Assembly: GCF_038006205.1 (NCBI RefSeq)
Contig: NZ_JBBOUU010000001.1
Coordinates: 3,350,001-3,414,000 of the forward strand
Source of the DNA: Solibacillus sp. FSL R7-0668
GTDB lineage: Bacteria; Bacillota; Bacilli; Bacillales_A; Planococcaceae
DNA length: 64,000 nucleotides
Reading direction: 5' to 3'
Shown: one piece after another, positions 1-7,695 of the stretch
Layout: every line of letters begins with the position of its first letter
Position numbering within the stretch: position 1 is the stretch's first letter
The notes under the pieces: model-generated
The model's input: the letters and a program-made list of their open reading frames with translations, nothing else
Told to the model about the DNA's origin: nothing
Databases searched by the model: none
Translations under genes and position numbers: made by a program

Positions 1-4
1 CTAA

Positions 5-274
5 TTAGTTCACGATGTCATCGCTCTCATTTAATAAATCCGCATATTTTGGATTTTTTGCAGCAAATAAATGCAATTTGTCGCCGTAGCTTTCGATTAA
101 TTGACTAACTAATTTTGCTGTATATTCCATACCGCGATAGTCAACACCCGCTTTGGCTGATGTGGCTTCGAAATCGCTGCATAATAGCTCGACCCATGTA
201 CGTGCACGACCCTTTGACAATTCAGGGTTTTTAGCTAATAATTGCTCCGTTAACTTTTGATAAAACGCTTCCAT
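5..274 (-). CDS. yfhJ: YfhJ-like WVELL-domain protein
   Basis: This is an 89-aa cytoplasmic protein carrying the WVELL pentapeptide at residues 27-31 that names its small Bacillales family. Its function is unknown. The ATG follows a GAGGGG SD about 7 nt upstream, which lies in the one-nucleotide junction region with the upstream yfhH stop. It is the last visible gene of a minus-strand recX-yfhH-yfhJ run that matches the B. subtilis yfh cluster. The protein has no membrane segment or signal peptide. The family call is firm and nothing in the sequence gives a biochemical role. Confidence 0.85.
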   Translation of the reverse strand: MEAFYQKLTEQLLAKNPELSKGRARTWVELLCSDFEATSAKAGVDYRGMEYTAKLVSQLIESYGDKLHLFAAKNPKYADLLNESDDIVN

Positions 275-275
275 C

Positions 276-605
276 CTACTTCCCCTCTTTCATTGGACGT
301 AAAAGTGAAACAGGCAATGCCTCTTCAAAACGGTCTGATCCTAAACGATGCCCCCATGCAAAGCGTCCTTTCAAACGATCTACTTGGAAAAACTCGCCTG
401 GCGCCCCCGTAAGACGATACATTTCGCCTGGAATAATCGTAGAAAGATCTACTAAATAGGCTTCTGCCATTAATGCCTTACGCTCATAAACGGCGTATTC
501 ATTGACAATCCCTAATTGCTCGGCTTTACGTGCTTGCTCACGTAAATTGGCAATTTCCTGACGTAGTTCTGCTTCTGACATTTGACTATATGTTAATTCA
601 TTCAT
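276..605 (-). CDS. yfhH: YfhH-family (DUF1811) protein
   Basis: This is a 109-aa protein of the YfhH/DUF1811 family, of unknown function. An N-terminal helical part (SEAELRQEIANL onward) precedes a C-terminal beta-rich part (GEMYRLTGAPGEFFQVDRL) typical of the family. I chose the ATG at 605 because AAGGAG lies 7 nt upstream; an in-frame upstream extension of 14 codons has no SD. The start lies just inside the end of recX, separated from its TGA by two bases (AATGAATGA), so translation is probably coupled. The next gene, yfhJ, starts one base after its stop. Confidence 0.85.
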   Translation of the reverse strand: MNELTYSQMSEAELRQEIANLREQARKAEQLGIVNEYAVYERKALMAEAYLVDLSTIIPGEMYRLTGAPGEFFQVDRLKGRFAWGHRLGSDRFEEALPVSLLRPMKEGK

Positions 606-1413
606 TTTCTTGCTCCTTTTGTTCGATAAATGCTGTAATGACTTCAACGGGGAAGCCCTTTTGGTATAATGTTTGCTTCACTTTTTGATTGAGTTCAAAG
701 CCTTCGAATTTACTCGCATATTTCCGCCAAATCTTTTCGCCTTGATTTTGGATTAATGCGCCCCATTCGTCTTCTTCGCGCTCTAAAGTTATCTGCTCTA
801 ACACATCCGTAACGATGCTGTAAGAATAGCCTTTACGCAATAACACATCTTGAATTTTTTGCTTTACTTGAGTAGGTGTTTTGTTGTCGTTAGATCGAAT
901 CGCCTTTTCTGCTAATTCCATTGCAAGCTGTAGCTGTTCATCATGGCCATAGGATTTCAATACTTCTTGCTGTAAATCTTTTGCAATGCCTTTTTTCATT
1001 AAATCTTGGCGAATGGCAACAGGCCCTTTTTTGGCAGTACGCTTTCTTGTTTCGAGCAATGCCTTCGAATAACTTTCATCATTCAAGAAGCCGAGGCGAT
1101 TTAATTTGTGGATGGCTTCTTGTATCACAGCTTCTCCATGTCCTAATTGCAATAGCTTTTGCTTTACTTCATGCTCACTACGCATTTGAAAGCTTAAAAA
1201 ACCTAGAGCCTTATTAAATGCTTTCGCTATTTCATCTTCATATTGTATTTCATCGATTTCAATTTGCTCAAGTACTTTGCCTTTTTGCAAACCAAATTTA
1301 ATGAGTGTACCTTCATCAACAGCAAATGCATACTTTTCATTTAAATAGATATTGTAACGCTCTTGATTACGCTTTTGACGGCCGATTTTTGTAATGACTT
1401 GCAAAATGTACAC
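598..1413 (-). CDS. recX: Regulatory protein RecX
   Basis: This is a 271-aa RecX homologue, close to the length of the B. subtilis protein. RecX binds RecA filaments and modulates recombination and SOS activity in the cytoplasm. The N-terminus (VITKIGRQKRNQERYNIYL) and the repeated three-helix modules rich in R-L-G-F-L-N/D motifs (for example LNRLGFLNDESYS) are typical. It heads a minus-strand cluster with yfhH and yfhJ, and its TGA abuts the yfhH ATG. The divergent neighbour is yfhF, as in B. subtilis. No LexA box was recognised in the short divergent gap. Confidence 0.92.
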   Translation of the reverse strand: MYILQVITKIGRQKRNQERYNIYLNEKYAFAVDEGTLIKFGLQKGKVLEQIEIDEIQYEDEIAKAFNKALGFLSFQMRSEHEVKQKLLQLGHGEAVIQEAIHKLNRLGFLNDESYSKALLETRKRTAKKGPVAIRQDLMKKGIAKDLQQEVLKSYGHDEQLQLAMELAEKAIRSNDNKTPTQVKQKIQDVLLRKGYSYSIVTDVLEQITLEREEDEWGALIQNQGEKIWRKYASKFEGFELNQKVKQTLYQKGFPVEVITAFIEQKEQENE

Positions 1414-1509
1414 CTCACTTTATATACACATATCTTTTAGTATACATCTTTTTGCTTGGAGTTTCATGGCACAGTATACTGGATATAAGATAAATTGAGG
1501 AGGGGTATG

Positions 1510-2409
1510 ATGAAAATTGCAATTGCTGGTGGTACCGGCATGGTTGGTCGAAAATTAACAGAACTGCTTCAAGATAAAGGACATGAGGTCGTCATTTTGA
1601 CACGTGGAAATTCTCGTACTGAAAACAATATACGCTATGTACAGTGGCTCGCACAGGATGTAAAACCAGAATTACAGCTTGAACAGTTAGATGCGTTTAT
1701 CAATTTAGCTGGTGTTTCATTAAATGAAGGACGCTGGACAAAGCAGCAAAAACAAAAAATTTATTCTAGCCGTATGGATGCAACCGCTGAAGCATTGCGA
1801 ATTATGCAAGCCATTGAACACAAGCCATCTGTATTCATTAATGCAAGCGCAGTCGGCATTTATCCTGTTTCAGAAAATGAGATTTATACCGAGCAATCTA
1901 CCGAAAAAGCAACTGATTTTTTAGGTAATGTTGTGGATCATTGGGAGCAAAAAGCAGTACAAGCCGAAAATTTAGGCATTCGTACTTGCCTAGCGCGCTT
2001 TGGTGTTATTTTAGCTAAAGGTGAAGGTGCACTTCCGATGATGGTGCTGCCTTATCAATTAGGTGTTGGTGGAACAATTGGCTCAGGTAAACAATGGCTT
2101 AGTTGGATTCATGTTGACGATGTGGCGCGTGCTCTGCTCTTTGTAATCGAGCAGGACGAATTACGTGGGCCAATTAATTTTACGACACCGAATGTTAAGC
2201 GTATGAAATCTTTTGGACAAGCTATTAGTAAAGCACTACGTCGTCCACATTGGTTACCTGTACCAAGCCTTGCTCTAAAGCTCGCACTTGGCGAAAAGAG
2301 TGTCCTTGTGGTAAAAGGTCAACATGTACTACCCGAAAAATTATTAAATGCCCATTTTAAATTTAACTACACCTCTGTAGAAGATGCCATTCGCGATTTA
2401 TATCCATGA
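1510..2409 (+). CDS. yfhF: TIGR01777-family NAD(P)-dependent epimerase (YfhF-like)
   Basis: This is a 299-aa short-chain-dehydrogenase-like protein. The N-terminal dinucleotide-binding motif GGTGMVG is at residues 7-13, and the C-terminus (LPEKLLNAHFKFNY..EDAIRDL) is the DUF1731 tail of the TIGR01777 family. The physiological substrate is unknown. An in-frame TTG at 1495 would extend the protein by five residues, but the SD AGGAGG at 1498-1503 fits the ATG at 1510 with a spacing of 6. The gene is divergent from recX. Its terminator overlaps the pdaA translation signals. Confidence 0.85.
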   Translation: MKIAIAGGTGMVGRKLTELLQDKGHEVVILTRGNSRTENNIRYVQWLAQDVKPELQLEQLDAFINLAGVSLNEGRWTKQQKQKIYSSRMDATAEALRIMQAIEHKPSVFINASAVGIYPVSENEIYTEQSTEKATDFLGNVVDHWEQKAVQAENLGIRTCLARFGVILAKGEGALPMMVLPYQLGVGGTIGSGKQWLSWIHVDDVARALLFVIEQDELRGPINFTTPNVKRMKSFGQAISKALRRPHWLPVPSLALKLALGEKSVLVVKGQHVLPEKLLNAHFKFNYTSVEDAIRDLYP

Positions 2410-2428
2410 ATAAAATTATCGTTTCCAC

Positions 2429-2472
2429 GCAACCTACCTGTAACAAATCTGCCAAAGGAGGTTGCTTTTTTT
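2429..2472 (+). terminator. yfhF terminator overlapping the pdaA SD
   Basis: GCAACCTACC (2429-2438) pairs with GGAGGTTGC (2457-2465), with one bulge, and a T7 run follows (2466-2472). The 3' arm contains the AAAGGAGG SD of pdaA, and the T-run ends one base before its GTG start. The structure therefore looks like both a yfhF terminator and a mask over the pdaA ribosome binding site. Confidence 0.65.
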
Positions 2473-2473
2473 C

Positions 2474-3259
2474 GTGAAAAAACATGTTATTGGAATGGCG
2501 TTCGTTCTCGTCGTCTCCCTCGTTTCCTATATATCTGTTGCAAAAGCCGAAGAATTTCATTGGGGCTTTAAACCAAGTCGTAATGCAGAGCCCGTTGAAA
2601 TTGGTGAACCTTTAGAAAGCTTACTTGAAAATTACGGGGCAATTTATAAAGGGGACCCTTCCAAAAAGGTCATTTATTTAACATTTGATAATGGCTATGA
2701 AAACGGCTTTACCGAAAGTATTTTAGATACATTAAAGACCGAGAAAGCACCTGCGACCTTTTTCTTAACAGGTCATTATTTAACGAGTGCGAGTGATTTA
2801 GTCAAAAGAATGATTGCAGACGGTCACACAATCGGCAATCACTCTGATGGTCACCCGAATATGGCGAAATTATCGGCACAGGAAATGAAAGAAGAATGGT
2901 TTGGTTTTGATGAAAAACTATATGAATTAACGGGTGTTGATCGCACCTATTATGCCCGACCACCTGAAGGAATATTTAATGAAGAAGTATTAAAAGTCGG
3001 CAATGAGGTCGGTTATCGTCATATTTTTTGGTCCATTGCCTTTAAAGATTGGCTAAAAGACGAGCGCCGTGGCTATGAATATGCCTACAATGCCCTCATG
3101 AATCAGCTACACCCTGGCGCAATTATTTTAATGCATACCGTCGCGCAAGATAATGCCGAAGCGTTGCCGAAATTTATTCAAGAGGCGAAAAAGCAAGGCT
3201 ATACATTTGGTTCGCTGGATGATTTAGTGCTTGAATATGAGCAAGTAATGCCTTACTAG
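2474..3259 (+). CDS. pdaA: Polysaccharide deacetylase PdaA (spore cortex muramic-lactam synthesis)
   Basis: This is a 261-aa exported NodB-fold deacetylase. In the PdaA family it removes the acetyl group from N-acetylmuramic acid so that cortex muramic delta-lactam can form. Visible motifs are TFDNGYE (motif 1, the PdaA variant with DN), NHSDGHP (metal-binding His pair), ARPPEG and ILMHT. A signal peptide ends near AKA-EE at about residue 26. I chose the GTG at 2474: the in-frame TTG at 2462 sits on the SD itself, whereas GTG lies 12 nt downstream of AAAGGAGG. The gene is preceded without gap by a terminator hairpin, which is unusual. It supports a spore-forming host. Confidence 0.9.
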   Translation: MKKHVIGMAFVLVVSLVSYISVAKAEEFHWGFKPSRNAEPVEIGEPLESLLENYGAIYKGDPSKKVIYLTFDNGYENGFTESILDTLKTEKAPATFFLTGHYLTSASDLVKRMIADGHTIGNHSDGHPNMAKLSAQEMKEEWFGFDEKLYELTGVDRTYYARPPEGIFNEEVLKVGNEVGYRHIFWSIAFKDWLKDERRGYEYAYNALMNQLHPGAIILMHTVAQDNAEALPKFIQEAKKQGYTFGSLDDLVLEYEQVMPY

Positions 3260-3298
3260 AACTAAGTGACGTTCCTTTTCTTTCAAGTCGTTGTCCGT

Positions 3299-3370
3299 TA
3301 TAATGTAAGGATGAAGAAAAACGATTCAACTCGCGCTAACTTTTTAGTGCGAGTTGAAGTATTTAAAGGA
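3299..3370 (+). promoter_or_regulatory. rlmD promoter -10, leader hairpin and SD
   Basis: TATAAT at 3299-3304 has only a weak -35 upstream. A 13-bp stem with one G.U pair follows (3325-3337 with 3346-3358, 8-nt loop). The SD AAAGGA at 3365-3370 lies 9 nt before a TTG codon. The hairpin has no T-run, so it is a leader structure rather than a terminator. It lies between the pdaA stop and the rlmD start. Confidence 0.5.
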
Positions 3371-3379
3371 CGTGTAAAC

Positions 3380-4756
3380 TTGAGTGAAGTAAAAATGGAA
3401 GTCGGGCAAAAATTCCCGTTAACGATAAAGCGCCTTGGGATTAATGGTGAGGGTGTTGGATTTTATAAACGTCATGTCGTATTCGTAAAAGGTGCGATTC
3501 CAGGAGAAGAAGTAACAGTCAAATTAACAAAAGTAGCACCAAAATTTGCCGAGGCAGACATTTTAACGATTCGTAAAGCTAGCGAATTCCGTCAAGAAGC
3601 ACCTTGCCCTGTGTATGCAGACTGTGGTGGCTGTCAATTACAGCATATGACGTATGAGGCACAGCTCGCGAATAAACGCGATATCGTCGTACAGGCATTT
3701 GAAAAGTATGCAAAGGAAATCGCAGAAACTGCCGAAATCCGTCCAACACTTGGTATGGACAATCCTTGGAACTACCGTAACAAATCACAATTCCAAGTAC
3801 GTAAAGAAGGCAAACGTGTGTATGCTGGCCTATTTGCAGAAGGCTCACATCAACTACTAAACATCAATGATTGCTTAGTTCAGCACCCGTTAACATCAAA
3901 AATTACGGTCGCTGTACGTAAAATTTTACAAAAATTAAATATTACCATTTATGACGGAAAAACATTAAATGGCTTAGTACGTACCATCGTTGTCCGTACA
4001 GGCTTAAAATCTGGTGAAACGCAGGTTTGCTTAGTCACGACACGTCATGAAATTCCACATAAAGAAGAATTAATCGAACGCATTAATAAGATTGACCCTT
4101 CCATTGTGTCCATTACGCAAAATATTAATCGAGAAAAAACATCCCTTATTTTCGGTGAAGAAACGATTGTTTTAGATGGGCACGAAGCCATTCTTGAAAA
4201 GCTAGGTGAGTATGCATTTGAATTATCAACTCGTGCCTTCTTCCAGTTAAACCCTGAGCAAACGGTGCATTTATATGACGAAATTAAAAAGGCTGCCGCG
4301 CTTACTGGAAAAGAGAATGTCGTCGATGCCTATTGTGGGGTTGGGACAATTGGTATGTGGCTTGCCGACGGTGCACGCGAAGTACGCGGGATGGACAATG
4401 TCGACGAAGCCATTGCTGATGCAAAAATGAATGCGCGTAATAATGCCAACCTACAGCACGTCCGCTTCTTCCCAGGTACTGCAGATAAATGGTTATTCCG
4501 TTGGGCAAAGGAAGGTTACCGACCAGACGTCATTTCTGTCGACCCACCACGCACAGGTTTAGAGCCTGGCTTTATTAAAACGGTATTAAAAATTAAGCCA
4601 AAGCGCGTTGTTTACACATCGTGTAACCCTTCCACATTGGCACGTGATTTAAAAGAATTATCTAAAGCATATAACGTTGAATATATTCAACCAGTAGACA
4701 TGTTCCCACAAACCGCCCAAGTGGAATGTGTTGTGAAATTGACGTTAAAGAAATAA
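3380..4756 (+). CDS. rlmD: 23S rRNA (uracil-C5)-methyltransferase, RlmD/RlmCD type
   Basis: This is a 458-aa SAM-dependent RNA m5U methyltransferase of the RumA/RlmCD family. An N-terminal TRAM-like domain is followed by the [4Fe-4S] cysteine cluster [10 protein letters not shown]. The SAM site is [10 protein letters not shown], followed by [11 protein letters not shown] and the catalytic-Cys motif [12 protein letters not shown]. An open extension to 3266 has no SD and crosses the promoter and leader hairpin. The TTG at 3380 with AAAGGA 9 nt upstream is the better start; an ATG at 3395 is the alternative. In B. subtilis the homologue modifies two 23S rRNA uridines, and which uridines are used here cannot be read from sequence. 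Confidence 0.88.
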   Translation: MSEVKMEVGQKFPLTIKRLGINGEGVGFYKRHVVFVKGAIPGEEVTVKLTKVAPKFAEADILTIRKASEFRQEAPCPVYADCGGCQLQHMTYEAQLANKRDIVVQAFEKYAKEIAETAEIRPTLGMDNPWNYRNKSQFQVRKEGKRVYAGLFAEGSHQLLNINDCLVQHPLTSKITVAVRKILQKLNITIYDGKTLNGLVRTIVVRTGLKSGETQVCLVTTRHEIPHKEELIERINKIDPSIVSITQNINREKTSLIFGEETIVLDGHEAILEKLGEYAFELSTRAFFQLNPEQTVHLYDEIKKAAALTGKENVVDAYCGVGTIGMWLADGAREVRGMDNVDEAIADAKMNARNNANLQHVRFFPGTADKWLFRWAKEGYRPDVISVDPPRTGLEPGFIKTVLKIKPKRVVYTSCNPSTLARDLKELSKAYNVEYIQPVDMFPQTAQVECVVKLTLKK

Positions 4757-4773
4757 ATTTAAATTTTCTTATT

Positions 4774-4828
4774 AAGCATTCCCTCCAATCTGAGCATTTT
4801 TCTGCTCTTTTGAAGCGAATGCTTTTTT
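4774..4828 (+). terminator. rlmD terminator
   Basis: AAGCATTC (4774-4781) pairs with GAATGCTT (4817-4824). An inner GAGCA/TGCTC hairpin sits in the loop, and T6 ends the element. It follows the rlmD stop. Confidence 0.7.
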
Positions 4829-4949
4829 ATTTCTATGATCTATCAATATGCCTAAAACGCCTTGTATTTCAAGCAATCCATAATCAAATCTATAAATTAT
4901 TCACACAAAACTTAACAGTATCTCCATAAAATTCATCAAGAAATTTCGT

Positions 4950-4979
4950 TATACTAGAGCTAGTACTACTAGTGTAGTA
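4950..4979 (+). promoter_or_regulatory. bdhA -10 and candidate operator
   Basis: TATACT (4950-4955) is a good -10, although no convincing -35 was found. Nine bases downstream, TACTAC-TAGT-GTAGTA (4964-4979) is a perfect inverted repeat placed where a repressor would block initiation. The SD GGAG and ATG of bdhA follow at 4992-5004. Confidence 0.35.
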
Positions 4980-5003
4980 ACTATTTTAAATGGAGTGATT
5001 ATC

Positions 5004-6059
5004 ATGAAAGCAGCACGTTGGTATAAAGCAAAAGATATTCGCGTTGAACAAATTGAAGAACCTCAAGTAACAGCAGGTCGCGTAAAAATTCAAGTTGCAT
5101 GGACAGGAATTTGCGGTAGTGACCTTCATGAATATATAGCAGGTCCCATTTTCGTTCCAGTTGACGCACCACATGCCGTAAGTAAAGAAGTTGCACCAGT
5201 TGTAATGGGTCATGAATTTTCTGGTACAGTCGTTGAAATTGGCGAAGGTGTAACAAGTGTCAGTGTCGGCGATCAAGTTGTCGTAGAACCAATTTTAGCA
5301 TGTGGTAAATGTCCTGCATGTTTAAAAGGGAAATATAATATTTGTAAACATTTAGGCTTCCATGGATTATCAGGTGGTGGCGGTGGTTTCTCTGAATTCA
5401 CAGTTGTTGATGAACGTTGGGTACACAAAATGCCTGAAGGATTATCGTTAGAGCAAGGTGCTTTAGTTGAACCTGCAGCAGTAGCTCTACACTCCGTTCG
5501 TATGAGTAAATTAAAAGCTGGTGACAAAGCCGTTGTTTTCGGTGTAGGTCCAATCGGTTTATTAGTGATCGAAGCATTAAAAGTAGCAGGTGCTGCTGAA
5601 ATTTATGCCGTGGAATTATCGAAAGAGCGCGGTGCAAAAGCATTAGAACTAGGCGCAACTGCAGTAATTAATCCTGCAGAAGAAGCGGATGTAGTAGCAA
5701 AAATTCATGAATTAACAAATGGTGGTGCAGATGTTGCCTATGAAGTAACAGGCGTTCCAGTTGTCTTAAAACAAGCAATCGATTCTACTTCGTTTGAGGG
5801 AGAAACAATTATTGTTTCAATATGGGAAAAAGAAGCATCCATTCAACCAAACAATATTGTATTATCAGAGCGTAGCGTAAAAGGAATTATTGCATACCGT
5901 GATATTTTCCCTGCTGTAATGCACTTAATGACGCAAGGCTACTTCCCTGCGGATAAATTAGTTACTAAACGCATCACACTTAATGAAGTTGTAACAGAAG
6001 GCTTTGAAACATTAGTAAACGACAAAGATCAAATTAAAATTTTAGTTGCTTCGAAATAA
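5004..6059 (+). CDS. bdhA: Zinc-dependent (R,R)-butanediol dehydrogenase-like enzyme
   Basis: This is a 351-aa medium-chain Zn alcohol dehydrogenase, best matching BdhA-type 2,3-butanediol dehydrogenases (acetoin to butanediol, NADH). The catalytic-zinc motifs are GICGSDLHEY and GHEFSGTV. The structural zinc loop has four cysteines (CGKCPACLKGKYNIC). The Rossmann motif GVGPIG lies near residue 175. I used the ATG at 5004, with GGAG at 4992-4995; an in-frame GTG at 4995 lies inside the SD. The gene is monocistronic with its own terminator. A related polyol or threonine dehydrogenase cannot be excluded by motif reading. Confidence 0.8.
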   Translation: MKAARWYKAKDIRVEQIEEPQVTAGRVKIQVAWTGICGSDLHEYIAGPIFVPVDAPHAVSKEVAPVVMGHEFSGTVVEIGEGVTSVSVGDQVVVEPILACGKCPACLKGKYNICKHLGFHGLSGGGGGFSEFTVVDERWVHKMPEGLSLEQGALVEPAAVALHSVRMSKLKAGDKAVVFGVGPIGLLVIEALKVAGAAEIYAVELSKERGAKALELGATAVINPAEEADVVAKIHELTNGGADVAYEVTGVPVVLKQAIDSTSFEGETIIVSIWEKEASIQPNNIVLSERSVKGIIAYRDIFPAVMHLMTQGYFPADKLVTKRITLNEVVTEGFETLVNDKDQIKILVASK

Positions 6060-6076
6060 TTATTTTATACTGTACT

Positions 6077-6114
6077 AAGCGCAGAATCTCTCAATTTGAT
6101 TCTGCGCTTTTTTT
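6077..6114 (+). terminator. bdhA terminator
   Basis: AAGCGCAGAATC (6077-6088) pairs with GATTCTGCGCTT (6098-6109), and a T-run extends to 6114. On the minus strand no T-run follows, so it serves bdhA and not the convergent anti-sigma gene. Confidence 0.85.
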
Positions 6115-6115
6115 A

Positions 6116-6802
6116 TCAGTTTATTTTTAATTGCTTTTCCAATTCTTCACTCGCTTTTGGCAACTCCATGCCTTCTTTCCATATCAACTGTGCGTTTTCA
6201 GGAGAGCCGTAATAGAGCGCTTGAATTTTACCATCACGATCTATCTGTCGACTAGGCAGATTAAAATCCTGATAACCTTCACCTACAACAAAATGCGGTA
6301 ACGAGCTTTTGCCGATAATTGTGCGTAACGGAATCATATAAAAGTTGCCATCCTCATGAAGCTCATATTTCACACGGTAGACATCCAGATTATCTAGGTA
6401 ATCGACGTGATAGGCTATCCGACCATCTGCGAGCTGTGCAATCTCTGTAATAGCAATATTATCTTGTTTAACTGGCTTAATATCCCACTCGTATAATCCA
6501 AAATAGCCGCCATATAAAAGTAATGCCACAAGTGAAGCAATTCCTACCCCTTTAAAAAATGATTTTTTTCGAAAAGTATTCCACGAGTTCGCCAAAGATA
6601 GCATCATTTTTTTATCCTGTGCGTTTTGCTTTAATTCTGATGGCTGCACTGGAACATTTACAGATAGATTTTTCAATTCTATTTGGCATGCTTTACAACT
6701 TTGTAAATGCGTCTCCACTAAATTTTTCGTATCCTGACTGCACACCTCATCGTAGTAAAGTGGCAGTACGTCTTGGACAATATCACATGTAATTTTCGTC
6801 AT
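6116..6802 (-). CDS. Anti-sigma factor, zinc-finger (zf-HC2) membrane protein
   Basis: This is a 228-aa single-pass membrane protein. Its cytoplasmic N-terminus has the zinc anti-sigma signature (CDIVQDVLPLYYDE, then HLQSCKAC). A transmembrane segment follows (GVGIASLVALLLYGGYFGLY, about residues 85-105), then an extracytoplasmic domain. Such proteins sequester the ECF sigma factor encoded next to them. The ATG at 6802 shares one base with the sigma gene's TGA (TGATG), so the pair is translationally coupled, with the SD AAGGAGG inside the sigma gene end; GTG at 6805 is an alternative. The inducing signal is unknown. Confidence 0.8.
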   Translation of the reverse strand: MTKITCDIVQDVLPLYYDEVCSQDTKNLVETHLQSCKACQIELKNLSVNVPVQPSELKQNAQDKKMMLSLANSWNTFRKKSFFKGVGIASLVALLLYGGYFGLYEWDIKPVKQDNIAITEIAQLADGRIAYHVDYLDNLDVYRVKYELHEDGNFYMIPLRTIIGKSSLPHFVVGEGYQDFNLPSRQIDRDGKIQALYYGSPENAQLIWKEGMELPKASEELEKQLKIN

Positions 6803-7278
6803 CACTGTTCCTCCTTCGCCATTTGCTGTATTTTCTTTTTCGCTCGATAAAAGGTAACTCGTGCCCAGCTTTCCGTTTTTTCAAAGAGCTGGCTAATTTG
6901 TAAAAACGAAAGCTCTCCAAACACTCGGAGCGAAAAAACTTCCTTATAAGGCTCATCCAATCGATGGACTAATTGATGAAGGTAGAAGGCTTGTTCTTTT
7001 TTTAATAGCTGTTGTTCGATTTTCAAATCATCTTCTCGGTCTGTTTGTTCATCAACAAAACGCTTTTGCTTTTTTGCATGTGTAAAATAAGTATTTTTGG
7101 CAATTTGGCAGAGCCATACTTTCATTTGGCAGTTGACCTTATATTGGTCAATGTTTTGCAATGCTTTATAAAAGGTTTGCTGTGTAATTTCTTCGGCAAG
7201 GGCTTCATTGCGACAGAGCGTGAGCATAAAATGATAGACATCCTGAAAATAAAGCCGATAGATTTGTTCAAAATTCAT
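6802..7278 (-). CDS. ECF-type RNA polymerase sigma factor
   Basis: This is a 158-aa sigma-70 family ECF factor. Region 2 (DVYHFMLTLCRNEALAEEITQQTF) and region 4 with its helix-turn-helix (LDEPYKEVFSLRVFGELSFLQISQLFEKTESWARVTFYRAKKKI) are clear, and there is no region 1 or 3. The ATG follows GGAGGGAAGGGGGAG. It overlaps the anti-sigma gene by one base, giving a standard regulator/anti-regulator pair. I cannot assign it to a named B. subtilis ECF factor, and no autoregulatory promoter motif was identified upstream. Confidence 0.87.
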   Translation of the reverse strand: MNFEQIYRLYFQDVYHFMLTLCRNEALAEEITQQTFYKALQNIDQYKVNCQMKVWLCQIAKNTYFTHAKKQKRFVDEQTDREDDLKIEQQLLKKEQAFYLHQLVHRLDEPYKEVFSLRVFGELSFLQISQLFEKTESWARVTFYRAKKKIQQMAKEEQ

Positions 7279-7406
7279 CTCCCCCTTCCCTCCTTCTTAC
7301 ATAAGACTAGCGAAAATGAAATTCGTTACAAAAATTATTAATTATTGATCAATTTCCCCTTATTTTTTTATTTCATGTAAAATAGTACATGCTAGGAGGA
7401 ATTACA

Positions 7407-7643
7407 ATGAAAAACTTTCTTTTTGTAGCAATTACTTTTGCTATTTCTTATTCTGGGGTTTCATGGCTTGGCGGTGTTATCTTCCCAAGCAATGATGAAA
7501 ACTCTGCGACATCTGCAAGCTCCCTACAAGCTGCTGTTACGTTTGGTGGCGTTAATTACTTAAATGTCTTTATGTACATAATTGTAGCGTGTATTATTAC
7601 CGCAATCGTATTTTTCACAGTAAAAAGCAGACGTTCGCAATGA
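7407..7643 (+). CDS. Small two-TM membrane protein, unknown
   Basis: This is a 78-aa protein with an N-terminal hydrophobic segment (FLFVAITFAISYSGVSWLGG) and a C-terminal one (YLNVFMYIIVACIITAIVFF). A short Ser/Ala/Asn-rich linker (NDENSATSASSLQ) joins them, and the end is basic (KSRRSQ). The ATG at 7407 has AGGAGGA at 7395-7401; an upstream in-frame codon at 7389 precedes the SD and is rejected. I do not recognise the family. The last codons lie within a terminator hairpin shared with the convergent MFS gene. It may be a small stress or membrane peptide. Confidence 0.6.
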   Translation: MKNFLFVAITFAISYSGVSWLGGVIFPSNDENSATSASSLQAAVTFGGVNYLNVFMYIIVACIITAIVFFTVKSRRSQ

Positions 7644-7656
7644 GAACGCCTGCTTT
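7622..7656 (-). terminator. MFS-gene terminator within the 3' end of the convergent small gene
   Basis: AAAGCAG-CGTTC pairs with GAACG-CTGCTTT. On the minus strand T5 follows, so it mainly terminates the MFS gene. A second imperfect palindrome, CTTTCCCTAC..GTAGGGGAAG, lies at about 7661-7691 between the two stops. Confidence 0.6.
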
Positions 7657-7695
7657 ATTACTTTCCCTACCTCTAGAAGTAGGGGAAGAATCTAG

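Noticed and set aside
921-1217. 98-codon ORF on the plus strand within recX
   Set aside because: Antisense to a clear recX gene, without SD or domain.
7012-7341. 109-codon plus-strand ORF over the sigma-factor gene
   Set aside because: Antisense to a well-supported ECF sigma gene and lacking a ribosome binding site.
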